From contig CAKOMY010000003.1 in assembly GCA_934096815.1 (NCBI GenBank), forward strand, positions 1 to 64,000: 64,000 bases of DNA, in the 5' to 3' direction. Below, piece after piece: positions 43,297-51,220 of this stretch. This DNA is from an uncultured Bacilli bacterium. Lineage in GTDB: Bacteria; Bacillota_I; Bacilli_A; RF39; UBA660. Each line of letters begins with the position of its first letter. Positions within the stretch are counted from its first letter, which is position 1. The notes under the pieces were generated by a model that worked only from the letters and a program-made list of their open reading frames with translations, was not told where the DNA came from and did not search any database. Both the position numbers and the translations under genes were made by a program.

Positions 43297-43884
43297 ATGA
43301 AAAAATCAAGTATTTTGATAGGCTCAATAGTATTGGCAATCACCATAATTACATTTGGAATGCTGGTATCATATTCGTATTATCAGTCTCTTAATTCAGG
43401 AAATGATACTTCTACTTCAATAAAATTAAATAGTGCGGATATAAAAGTTATTTATTCCAATGGTTCTATTTTAAGTGGAACAAATATAGTTCCTGGTTGG
43501 TCAGGAGTTAAAAATTTTCAGATAAAGGTTGAAAGCTCTAGAACTATAAGTTTGGATATTAATCTTTATGTTGATAGTAGTAATTTTTATACAGCAACAA
43601 CGGATATTAATGGGTTAGGTGCTTCTTATTTACAATATAGATTATTGTCTTGTACTAGTTTAGGTAGCAACTGTTCATCAACACCCGTAAATGATTATAC
43701 TTTAGTAGATAAAAATAGTGGATTAGTAAAAGTAAGCACTATATCTAAATCAGATGGTATTTATTATTATCAATTAGAATTAAAATTTGAAGATACATTA
43801 AAAAACCAAAAACAAACTGGTACTGATGAAAAGCCTCTTGATTTTAAGGGACACATTATTGTTTCTTCAGATGAAAAGATATAA
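43297..43884 (+). CDS. SipW-type (TasA/camelysin-like) surface protein
   Basis: 195 aa. The hydrophobic N-terminus ends LVSYSYYQSLNSGNDTS, the SipW signature. The rest is a single beta-rich TasA-like domain (IKVIYSNGSI, GVKNFQIKVESSRTISLDINLY, YYYQLELKFED). It is smaller than the relatives at 6048 and 30414 because no C-terminal module is present. GAAAGGAAG precedes the ATG. It heads a three-gene cluster with two small single-helix proteins. Confidence 0.7.
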   Translation: MKKSSILIGSIVLAITIITFGMLVSYSYYQSLNSGNDTSTSIKLNSADIKVIYSNGSILSGTNIVPGWSGVKNFQIKVESSRTISLDINLYVDSSNFYTATTDINGLGASYLQYRLLSCTSLGSNCSSTPVNDYTLVDKNSGLVKVSTISKSDGIYYYQLELKFEDTLKNQKQTGTDEKPLDFKGHIIVSSDEKI

Positions 43885-43902
43885 TAAAATGGTGATTGTA
43901 AT

Positions 43903-44061
43903 ATGAAATTGAATCGTAAAGGTTGGGGCTTTAAAATGATGTTATTTCTTATGGGACTTCTTATTTTTGTCTTATTAATAGCTATCTATTTTATATATAA
44001 ATTTTATATTGAAATTGGTTCTCTTAGTGGAATAATAGTAAAGGTAGTGAGTAATCTATGA
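43903..44061 (+). CDS. Small single-helix membrane protein
   Basis: 52 aa, found by reading between annotated genes. The basic N-terminus MKLNRKGWGFKMM leads into a hydrophobic helix (LFLMGLLIFVLLIAIYFIY) and a short tail. GGTGAT precedes the ATG, and its TGA overlaps the next ATG (ATGA), so the two are translationally coupled. The KGWG-hydrophobic start recalls pilin-like proteins, but the length and missing prepilin glutamate leave this open. Confidence 0.65.
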   Translation: MKLNRKGWGFKMMLFLMGLLIFVLLIAIYFIYKFYIEIGSLSGIIVKVVSNL

Positions 44062-44399
44062 AGAAAAATATAATTATTTGGGTGATTTTGATAATAATAT
44101 TAGTTGGTGGATTAACGGTAATTGGTTTGAAAATAAAAAATGATAATAAAGATTATAAAATATTAGAAAAGAAAATGACTGATATTGCTAAGGCTTATTA
44201 TGGGGAAAAACCAGGACTTTTAAAAAACAATGAAACAATCTCATTACAAGATCTATCAAATTATGATAGTACTTTAACAAATAAAGTTAATGAAGAAGAG
44301 TGTAATGGTTATGTTAAAACAACATCAAATATGGGTATCTTTGAATATAAAGCATACATAAAATGTAATGAATATACAACCAAAGGATATGTTAATTAA
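44058..44399 (+). CDS. Single-helix membrane protein, pilin-like layout
   Basis: 113 aa with a hydrophobic N-terminal helix (residues 4-25) and a small extracytoplasmic domain holding two Cys (EECNGYVKT, AYIKCNEYTT) that could form a disulfide. Overlap with the previous gene and position after the TasA-like gene suggest a surface assembly role. No family is recognised with confidence. A terminator follows. Confidence 0.6.
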   Translation: MKKNIIIWVILIIILVGGLTVIGLKIKNDNKDYKILEKKMTDIAKAYYGEKPGLLKNNETISLQDLSNYDSTLTNKVNEEECNGYVKTTSNMGIFEYKAYIKCNEYTTKGYVN

Positions 44400-44429
44400 T
44401 TAAGTACTTGTACAGAAGAATGTTAATTT

Positions 44430-44458
44430 AAAGGGAAAACTATGCTTTCCTTTTTTTA
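44430..44458 (+). terminator. Intrinsic terminator before murB
   Basis: AAAGG-G-AAA/TTTCCTTT hairpin followed by T-rich sequence. Confidence 0.65.
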
Positions 44459-44493
44459 GTATAATAAACATATAATTAAGAAGGAGATTAATC

Positions 44494-45396
44494 ATGAATA
44501 ATTTTATTTTAGAATTAGAAAAATTTAATTTAGGAAAAATTGAAAAAGATATTTCATTATCAACATTAACAACTTACAAAACAGGTGGTATTGCTAAATT
44601 AGTTGTTTATCCAAATAATATTAACGGTTTAAAACAATTATTAAAATTAATTAACAAGTATAATATTAAATGTTTTATTTTGGGAAAAGGAAGTAATACA
44701 CTATTTAGTGATAAAGAATTTAATGGAGTAATTATTAAATTAGATAAATTAAATAATTTTGAAATTAAAGAAAATGAAATATATGTTGAATCAGGTATGA
44801 TTTTAAGTAAATTAGTTCAGGAAAGCATTAAAAATAATTTAACTGGGCTAGAGTTTGCAGCAGGAATACCAGGTACAATTGGTGGTGCTATATATATGAA
44901 CGCTGGCGCTTATGGAAGTAATATGAGCAACATTGTTAAAAGTGTTATAGTGTTAAATGAGAAATTACAAATCGAAGAAATACCATTAGAAAAATTAAAA
45001 TTCGATTATCGATATTCAATATTTCAAATTGATAAAAAATTAATTTGTATTGCTGCAAATATTAAACTAGAAAATGGTAATCATGATGAAATAGACTGCA
45101 AAATAAAGGATAATTTATTAAAAAGAAAAAATAGTCAGCCTTTAGAATATCCATCAGCTGGTAGTGTATTTAGAAACCCCGAAGGAAATTATGCTGGTAA
45201 AATAATTGAAGAACTAGGTCTAAAGGGAAAAAACATTGGTGGAGCAGAAATTAGTACTAAACATGCTAACTTTATTATTAATAAAAATAATGCCACATCA
45301 TCTGACATTTTAAATTTAATTAAATTAGTTCAAAAAGAAGCTAAAGATAAATATAAAATTGATTTAAAATTAGAACAACAATTAGTTAATTGGTAA
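44494..45396 (+). CDS. murB: UDP-N-acetylenolpyruvoylglucosamine reductase
   Basis: 300 aa, type II MurB. FAD-binding motifs are TYKTGGIAKL, ILGKGSNTLF and AGIPGTIGGAIYMNAGAYG. The substrate region contains YRYSIF, and catalytic Ser and Glu residues lie in PSAGSVFRNPEG and toward the C-terminal QKEAKDKYKIDLKLE. It makes UDP-MurNAc, so this organism builds peptidoglycan and is not a wall-less Mollicute. GAAGGAG precedes the ATG. Confidence 0.96.
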   Translation: MNNFILELEKFNLGKIEKDISLSTLTTYKTGGIAKLVVYPNNINGLKQLLKLINKYNIKCFILGKGSNTLFSDKEFNGVIIKLDKLNNFEIKENEIYVESGMILSKLVQESIKNNLTGLEFAAGIPGTIGGAIYMNAGAYGSNMSNIVKSVIVLNEKLQIEEIPLEKLKFDYRYSIFQIDKKLICIAANIKLENGNHDEIDCKIKDNLLKRKNSQPLEYPSAGSVFRNPEGNYAGKIIEELGLKGKNIGGAEISTKHANFIINKNNATSSDILNLIKLVQKEAKDKYKIDLKLEQQLVNW

Positions 45397-45460
45397 AAAT
45401 ATGCAATTTTTATAATTTTAACATATTGAAAATCCGTTAAATTTTTGCTACAATGAATAT

Positions 45461-45569
45461 GTAAGGAAGACTTACATAGAATAAAAAAGGAACACTTAAT
45501 TTTGAGATGTTAAGTGATTGCCTAAAAAATTTAGTATTCACCAAAACCCCGTGTTTGGTGTTTTTAATT
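45461..45569 (+). ncRNA. Candidate antisense (antitoxin) RNA, copy C
   Basis: First hairpin TGTAAG-GAAGA-CTTACA keeps the stem and changes one loop base. The CACTTAA/TTAAGTG stem is kept. The terminator stem CACCAAAAC/GTTTGGTG is followed by TTTTTAATTT. Confidence 0.6.
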
Positions 45570-45659
45570 TAACCCAATCATTTTAATAATGATAAAAAGT
45601 AAAATAAAAACAATTATAAATAAATTGAAAATTATAAAATATAATAACTTTTTATTTAT
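45564..45659 (-). CDS. Small hydrophobic peptide (toxin-like), copy C, atypical start
   Basis: 31 codons, aligned without gaps to copies A and B: the run NKKLLYFIIFNLFII is identical, with changes at residues 17, 21, 22, 29 and 31. The position of the GTG start is ATA here, with GAGGTG only five bases upstream and no other in-frame start. The peptide may use a rare ATA start or may no longer be made. Confidence 0.5.
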   Translation of the reverse strand: MNKKLLYFIIFNLFIIVFILLFIIIKMIGLN

Positions 45660-45819
45660 AAGATCACCTCATTTCATATAAAAAATATAGAAATAAGGTA
45701 ATCACCTAAACAATTAAATGTTCCTTGAGTAATAGAATATCAAATAATAAAATAATTAGTCAATATAAAAGTAGCAAAAATTCATATAATATTTTTTACT
45801 CAAAACATCAAACTTATGC

Positions 45820-45848
45820 TTGACACTACAATAGTCAAGTGGTATATT
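45820..45848 (+). promoter_or_regulatory. Promoter of the str operon
   Basis: TTGACA, a 17-base spacer, TATATT, followed by a leader of about 90 bases before rpsL. Confidence 0.82.
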
Positions 45849-45868
45849 ATATTTGCATTTTAAATTTT

Positions 45869-45926
45869 GGTTCTATGTTGCATAGAACCTTGATTTATAA
45901 GTAATACAACACACCGGGATGTGTGT
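45869..45926 (+). promoter_or_regulatory. Two-hairpin leader of the str operon
   Basis: A perfect 9-bp hairpin GGTTCTATG-TTG-CATAGAACC (45869-45889) and a second ACACAC-CGGGAT-GTGTGT (45909-45926) lie between promoter and rpsL. There is no T run, so they are not terminators. They could control translation of the ribosomal proteins or stabilise the mRNA. Confidence 0.55.
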
Positions 45927-45945
45927 ATAGAAAGGAAGTATTAAA

Positions 45946-46362
45946 ATGCCTACAATAAACCAATTAGTTAAGACAAGAAGAAAAAACAAAACTAAAAAGA
46001 AAAAGAGTCCTGTATTAAATATCGGTTTTAATAGTATGGAAAGAAAGACTACAGCAACTGATCATCCACAAATGAGAGGTGTATGTACTCGTGTTGGTAC
46101 AAAAACTCCAAAGAAACCAAACTCAGCATTAAGAAAATATGCTCGTGTAAGATTATCAAATGGTCGTGAAGTAGATACTTATATTCCAGGTGAAGGACAT
46201 AACTTACAAGAACATAGTGTTGTTTTAGTTCGTGGTGGACGTGTTAAAGACCTTATCGGTGTACGTTATCACATTGTTCGTGGTACATTAGACACTCAAG
46301 GTGTTAATGATCGTAAACAATCAAGAAGTAAATATGGTACTAAAAAGCCAAAGAAAAAATAG
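45946..46362 (+). CDS. rpsL: 30S ribosomal protein S12
   Basis: 138 aa. MPTINQLVKTRRKN, KTPKKPNSALRKYARVRLSNG, YIPGEGHNLQEHSVVLVRGG and the C-terminal GTKKPKKK are diagnostic. Part of the decoding centre and of the conserved str operon. AGAAAGGAAG precedes the ATG. Codon use is typical of highly expressed genes, with more CGT and GGT than neighbours. Confidence 0.98.
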   Translation: MPTINQLVKTRRKNKTKKKKSPVLNIGFNSMERKTTATDHPQMRGVCTRVGTKTPKKPNSALRKYARVRLSNGREVDTYIPGEGHNLQEHSVVLVRGGRVKDLIGVRYHIVRGTLDTQGVNDRKQSRSKYGTKKPKKK

Positions 46363-46382
46363 TTAAATAAGGAGGAAAAAAT

Positions 46383-46850
46383 ATGCGTAAAAGACGTGCA
46401 ATTAAACGCGATGTTTTACCAGATCCTATATACAATTCAAAAGTTGTTACTAAATTAATTAATGCTGTTATGAATGATGGCAAAAAAGGTACAGCTACAA
46501 GAATTGTTAATGAGGCATTTGATAAAATAAAAGAACAAACAAATAAAGATCCGATGGAAGTTTTTACTAAAGCAATGGAAAATATTACTCCTGCATTAGA
46601 AGTAAAATCACGTCGTGTTGGTGGATCTAACGTTCAAGTTCCAATTGAGGTTAGTGAAACAAGAGGACAAACACTTGCTCTTCGTTACTTAATCAATTAT
46701 TCAAGATTAAGACCAGGAAGAGGAATGGCAAACAAATTAGCTGCTGAAATCATCGATGCATCAAATGGTGTTGGTGGAGCTGCTAAGAAGAGAGAAGATA
46801 CTCATAAGATGGCTGAAGCAAATAAAGCATTTGCTCATTATAGATGGTAG
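46383..46850 (+). CDS. rpsG: 30S ribosomal protein S7
   Basis: 155 aa, full length. MRKRRAIKRDVLPDPIY, GSNVQVPIEVSETRGQTLAL and MAEANKAFAHYRW are S7 signatures. It binds the 3' domain of 16S rRNA and in many bacteria represses the str operon. AAGGAGG precedes the ATG, 20 bases after rpsL. Confidence 0.98.
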   Translation: MRKRRAIKRDVLPDPIYNSKVVTKLINAVMNDGKKGTATRIVNEAFDKIKEQTNKDPMEVFTKAMENITPALEVKSRRVGGSNVQVPIEVSETRGQTLALRYLINYSRLRPGRGMANKLAAEIIDASNGVGGAAKKREDTHKMAEANKAFAHYRW

Positions 46851-46856
46851 GTTACT

Positions 46857-48929
46857 ATGGCAAGAGACGTTTCAATAGATAAACTAAGAAATATCGGTAT
46901 AATGGCTCACATTGATGCTGGTAAAACTACTACAACTGAAAGAATTTTATTCTTAACAGGTATCACTCATAAAATAGGTGAAACACATGATGGTGAATCT
47001 CAAATGGACTGGATGGCTCAAGAACAAGAAAGAGGTATCACAATTACAAGTGCTGCAACTACTGCACACTGGAAAGGTTATAGACTTAATATAATCGATA
47101 CACCAGGACACGTAGACTTTACAATTGAAGTTCAAAGAAGTTTAAGAGTATTAGATGGCGCAATTGCCCTAATTGATGCTCAAGCTGGTGTAGAACCTCA
47201 AACTGAAACAGTTTGGAGACAAGCTAATGAATATAAAGTTCCGAGAATGATTTGTGCTAACAAAATGGAAAAAATGGGTGCAGACTATTATTATAGTTTA
47301 AAAACTATTAAAGATAGATTGGGCGCTAACGCTGCTGCAATCATGTTACCAATTGGTGCTGAAGATCATTTTACTGGTTATATTGATTTAGTTGAAATGA
47401 AAGCATATGAGTATGATGGAACTGAACAACAAAAAGTTACAGAAATTCCAATTCCTGCTGATATGCAAGATAAAGCCGAAGAATACAGAACTATTCTATT
47501 AGAATCAGTTGTTGAATTTGATGATGCTTTAATGGAAAAATACTTAGAAGGTGGAGAAATTTCTGTAGCTGAATTAAAGAGTGCTATTAGAAAAGCAACA
47601 CTAGCTGTTGAATTCTTCCCTGTATTATGTGCTGATGCCCTAGGAAACAAAGGTACTCATGCCTTATTAGATGCTGTTATTGATTATTTACCAGCACCTA
47701 CAGATATCGAAGCAATTGATTGCGTAGATAAAGATGGAAATGATATTAAGAGACATCCAAGTGATTCTGAACCATTTACTGCCTTAGCATTCAAAATTAT
47801 GACAGACCCATTCGTTGGACGTTTATCATTCTTCAGAGTTTACTCTGGTGTGTTAAAAGCAGGTTCATATGTACTTAACTCAACTAAAGGAGTTAAAGAA
47901 AGAATCGGACGTATCTTACAAATGCATGCAAATCAACGTAAAGAAATCACTGAAGTTTATGCTGGTGAAATCGCTGCTGCAGTAGGTTTAAAAAATACTA
48001 CAACTGCCGATACATTATGTGATGAAAAAGCATTTGCTAAGATGAAAGGTATGGAATTCCCAGAACCAGTTATTGATATTGCAATTGAAGCTAAATCTAA
48101 AAATGATCAAGATAAAATGGCAATTGCTATTCAAAAACTTGTTGAAGAAGACCCTACATTAAGAGTTAAAACTGATGCTGAAACAGGTCAAACTGTATTA
48201 TCAGGTATGGGTGAATTACACTTAGATATCATTATTGATAGAATGAGAAGAGAATTTGGTGTAGAAGTTAACCAAGGTAGACCACAAGTTGCATACCGTG
48301 AAACTATCACAGTTGCTGGAGATTGTGAAGGTAAATATATCAAACAATCAGGTGGACGTGGACAATACGGACATGTTTGGGTTAAATTTGAACCAAATCC
48401 AGGAAAAGGTTATGAATTCGTTGATGCAATCGTTGGTGGAGTTGTTCCTCGTGAATATATTCCAGTAACAGATAAAGGATTACAAGAAGCTATGGCTGGT
48501 GGTATCCTTGCTGGTTATCCAATGGTTGATGTTAAAGCAACATTATTTGATGGATCATATCATGATGTAGACTCATCAGAAATGGCATTCAAAATTGCTG
48601 CATCAATGGCATTAAAAGCTGCTAAAGAAAAATGTAAAGCAGTACTTCTAGAACCTATCATGAAAGTAGTAGTTGATACTCCAGAAGAATACATGGGAAA
48701 TGTAATGGGAGATTTAACTTCTCGTCGTGGTAGACCACTAGGACAAGAATCAATTGGAAACTCAATTAGAATAATTGCTCTTGTTCCACTATCAGAAATG
48801 TTTGGTTACATGACTGATTTAAGAAGTAATACACAAGGACGTGCTAACTTCCAAATGGAAAAAGATCATTATGAAGAAGTTCCAAAATCAATCGCTGAAG
48901 AAATCATTAAGAAAAATAGCGTAAATTAA
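46857..48929 (+). CDS. fusA: Elongation factor G
   Basis: 690 aa translocase GTPase. G1 AHIDAGKTTTTERIL, G2/switch RGITITSAATT, G3 DTPGHVDF, G4 NKMEKMGADY, followed by domains II-V (GGRGQYGHVWVKFEP and GRANFQMEKDHYEEVP near the end). It starts six bases after rpsG. Confidence 0.98.
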   Translation: MARDVSIDKLRNIGIMAHIDAGKTTTTERILFLTGITHKIGETHDGESQMDWMAQEQERGITITSAATTAHWKGYRLNIIDTPGHVDFTIEVQRSLRVLDGAIALIDAQAGVEPQTETVWRQANEYKVPRMICANKMEKMGADYYYSLKTIKDRLGANAAAIMLPIGAEDHFTGYIDLVEMKAYEYDGTEQQKVTEIPIPADMQDKAEEYRTILLESVVEFDDALMEKYLEGGEISVAELKSAIRKATLAVEFFPVLCADALGNKGTHALLDAVIDYLPAPTDIEAIDCVDKDGNDIKRHPSDSEPFTALAFKIMTDPFVGRLSFFRVYSGVLKAGSYVLNSTKGVKERIGRILQMHANQRKEITEVYAGEIAAAVGLKNTTTADTLCDEKAFAKMKGMEFPEPVIDIAIEAKSKNDQDKMAIAIQKLVEEDPTLRVKTDAETGQTVLSGMGELHLDIIIDRMRREFGVEVNQGRPQVAYRETITVAGDCEGKYIKQSGGRGQYGHVWVKFEPNPGKGYEFVDAIVGGVVPREYIPVTDKGLQEAMAGGILAGYPMVDVKATLFDGSYHDVDSSEMAFKIAASMALKAAKEKCKAVLLEPIMKVVVDTPEEYMGNVMGDLTSRRGRPLGQESIGNSIRIIALVPLSEMFGYMTDLRSNTQGRANFQMEKDHYEEVPKSIAEEIIKKNSVN

Positions 48930-49007
48930 TTGAATAATACTTGAATAAAGTTCAAGAATTAGATAAAATAATTTTATAGAAAGAAAAGAAATAGGAGGAA
49001 AAATAAA

Positions 49008-50189
49008 ATGGCAAAAGAAAAATTTGATCGTAGTAAACCACATGTTAATATTGGTACTATTGGACACGTAGACCATGGTAAAACAACATTAACTGCTGCA
49101 ATTACAAAGGTTTTACATGATGAAGGAAAAGCAGACTTTGTTGATTATGCAAATATCGATAAAGCCCCAGAAGAAAGAGAAAGAGGTATTACTATTAATA
49201 CTGCTCACGTTGAGTATGAAACTGACAAACGTCACTATGCTCACGTAGACTGCCCAGGACATGCTGACTATGTTAAGAACATGATCACTGGTGCTGCACA
49301 AATGGATGGAGCTATCTTAGTTGTTTCAGCTGCAGATGGTCCTATGCCACAAACTAGAGAACATATCTTACTTGCTCGTCAAGTTGGAGTTCCAAGAATC
49401 GTAGTATTCATGAACAAATGTGATCAAGTTGATGATCCAGAATTACTAGACTTAGTAGAAATGGAAATTAGAGAATTATTAGGAGAATATGGTTTTGATC
49501 CAGAATGCCCTATTATTAGAGGATCTGCATTAAAAGCATTAGAAGGAGATCCAGCAAGCGTACAAGCTATCAAAGACTTAATGGCTGCTGTTGATGATTA
49601 TATCCCAACTCCTGATAGAGATACTGATAAACCTTTCTTAATGAGTATTGAAGACGTATTTACAATTTCAGGACGTGGTACAGTTGTTACTGGACGTGTT
49701 GAAAGAGGTAGATTAAATCTTAACGACGAAGTTGAAATCGTTGGATTAAAAGATACAAGAAAGACAGTTGTTACTGGTATCGAAATGTTCAGAAAATCTT
49801 TAGATTATGCTGAAGCTGGAGATAACGCTGGAGTTTTACTTCGTGGTATCAATAGAGAAGACGTTGAACGTGGACAAGTATTAGCTAAACCAGGTTCAGT
49901 ACATCCTCATAAAAAATTCAAAGCTTCTGTATACGTATTATCTAAAGAAGAAGGTGGACGTCATACTCCATTCTTCTCAAACTACAGACCACAATTCTAC
50001 TTCAGAACTACTGATGTTACTGGTGTAATTGAACTTCCTCAAGGAGTTGAAATGGTTATGCCTGGTGATAATGTAGAAATGACAGTTGAATTAATTGCTA
50101 ACGTTGCCTTAGAAAACGGAACTAAGTTCTCAATTCGTGAAGGTGGACGTACAGTTGGTGCTGGTACAGTTACTGAAATCATTGAATAA
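49008..50189 (+). CDS. tuf: Elongation factor Tu
   Basis: 393 aa. GHVDHGKTTLTAAIT, RGITINTAHVEYE, DCPGHADYVKNMITGAAQMD, NKCDQVDD and the C-terminal domains are all present. Delivers aminoacyl-tRNA to the ribosome. AGGAGG precedes the ATG, and it is the last gene of the str operon before a strong terminator. Confidence 0.98.
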   Translation: MAKEKFDRSKPHVNIGTIGHVDHGKTTLTAAITKVLHDEGKADFVDYANIDKAPEERERGITINTAHVEYETDKRHYAHVDCPGHADYVKNMITGAAQMDGAILVVSAADGPMPQTREHILLARQVGVPRIVVFMNKCDQVDDPELLDLVEMEIRELLGEYGFDPECPIIRGSALKALEGDPASVQAIKDLMAAVDDYIPTPDRDTDKPFLMSIEDVFTISGRGTVVTGRVERGRLNLNDEVEIVGLKDTRKTVVTGIEMFRKSLDYAEAGDNAGVLLRGINREDVERGQVLAKPGSVHPHKKFKASVYVLSKEEGGRHTPFFSNYRPQFYFRTTDVTGVIELPQGVEMVMPGDNVEMTVELIANVALENGTKFSIREGGRTVGAGTVTEIIE

Positions 50190-50199
50190 TAGCAAATAA

Positions 50200-50221
50200 A
50201 AACACCTTCGGGTGTTTTTTT
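50200..50221 (+). terminator. Terminator of the str operon
   Basis: AAACACC-TTCG-GGTGTTT hairpin with a stable TTCG tetraloop, followed by T-rich sequence. Confidence 0.9.
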
Positions 50222-50269
50222 CTTTACTATAATTCAAAAAAATAGTAATATTATAATAAGGTGTGTCAT

Positions 50270-51175
50270 ATGAAAAGATTTAAATTATTTACAAAAAAAA
50301 TAGACATTTTAAAAGAAGTAGATAATAAAAACTTTATAATAAGATTTTTATTTTTTTGTTTTGCTTCATTTTTATATGCGATTATGTACAATGTATTTTT
50401 AGTACCTAATAGTATTGTTGTTGGGGGAATGAGTGGATTAGCAATAGTTGTTAATAAATTAACTGGAATTTCGACAACATTATTTTTAACTATTATAACG
50501 GTAATATTGGTTGTAATTTCTTATTATGCGTTAGGAAAAGATAAATTATTGTATACTGTTTTTGGTTCTTTAATTTTTACGACCTTAATTACTATAACTG
50601 CCCCATTTTCTGTTTATTTACAAGGATATCTAAAAAATGACTTTTTAGTAATATTAGTTTGTTCAATAGGGATTGGAATTACTAATGGAATAATATATAG
50701 ATCTGGTTTTAATACTGGTGGAGCAGATGTTATAGCAGCTATTATTAATAAATATTTTAAAATTTCAATAGGTGAGTGCAATAGTATAATTAATACGATT
50801 ATTATTATTAGTGGAGCTTTCTTATTTGGAATTAAAAAAATTATTTATTCTATTTTTATCTTAACTGTATCTTCAAAAATAATTGATATTGTAATGCTAG
50901 GTATTAATGATAGTAAAATGATTTATATTAAAAGTAAAAATTGGAAAAATTTAGAAAAATATATTATTAATGAATTAAAATTGGGCGTAACTGAGATAGG
51001 TAATAAAGGGGGAATATTCATTGAAAAAGAGCCTACATTATTAGTTATTCTTCCATTTGATGAATATTATAATTTTAAATATCACATCTTAAAATATGAT
51101 AATAAAGCGTTTATTGCAACACATGACTGTTATGCCATTCAAAATGGTTATAGTAAGAAGATATTGCCATTTTAA
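50270..51175 (+). CDS. YitT-family membrane protein
   Basis: 301 aa. Five to six membrane helices (about residues 20-200) with NVFLVPNSIVVGGMSGLAIV and YRSGFNTGGADVIAAIINKY, the two conserved stretches of the YitT family. A cytoplasmic C-terminal DUF2179 domain (IIVKELKLGVTEI-like region with GGIFIEKEPTLLVIL) follows. Function is not established; some members affect redox or metabolite export. The start is ATG 50270, after GGTGTG, with a TATAAT about 20 bases upstream. Confidence 0.85.
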   Translation: MKRFKLFTKKIDILKEVDNKNFIIRFLFFCFASFLYAIMYNVFLVPNSIVVGGMSGLAIVVNKLTGISTTLFLTIITVILVVISYYALGKDKLLYTVFGSLIFTTLITITAPFSVYLQGYLKNDFLVILVCSIGIGITNGIIYRSGFNTGGADVIAAIINKYFKISIGECNSIINTIIIISGAFLFGIKKIIYSIFILTVSSKIIDIVMLGINDSKMIYIKSKNWKNLEKYIINELKLGVTEIGNKGGIFIEKEPTLLVILPFDEYYNFKYHILKYDNKAFIATHDCYAIQNGYSKKILPF

Positions 51176-51220
51176 TCATATTTAGATATAATAAACTACG
51201 TTAAAAAGGAGTAATGGAAA

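Larger units (their letters stand above)
45426..45763. repeat. Type I toxin-antitoxin-like element, copy C
   Basis: More diverged third copy, 6 kb from copies A and B. The plus promoter is TTGAAA-17-TACAAT (45426-45454); the minus promoter is TTGACT-18-TATTCT (45763-45734). Hairpins, terminator and peptide ORF are all kept although the flanking sequence has drifted. Confidence 0.75.

Noticed and set aside
38820..45763. Repeated 300-base units as an insertion sequence or CRISPR
   Set aside because: There is no transposase, no terminal duplications and no regular short repeats with spacers; the conserved promoters, hairpins and peptide ORF fit RNA-peptide modules better.
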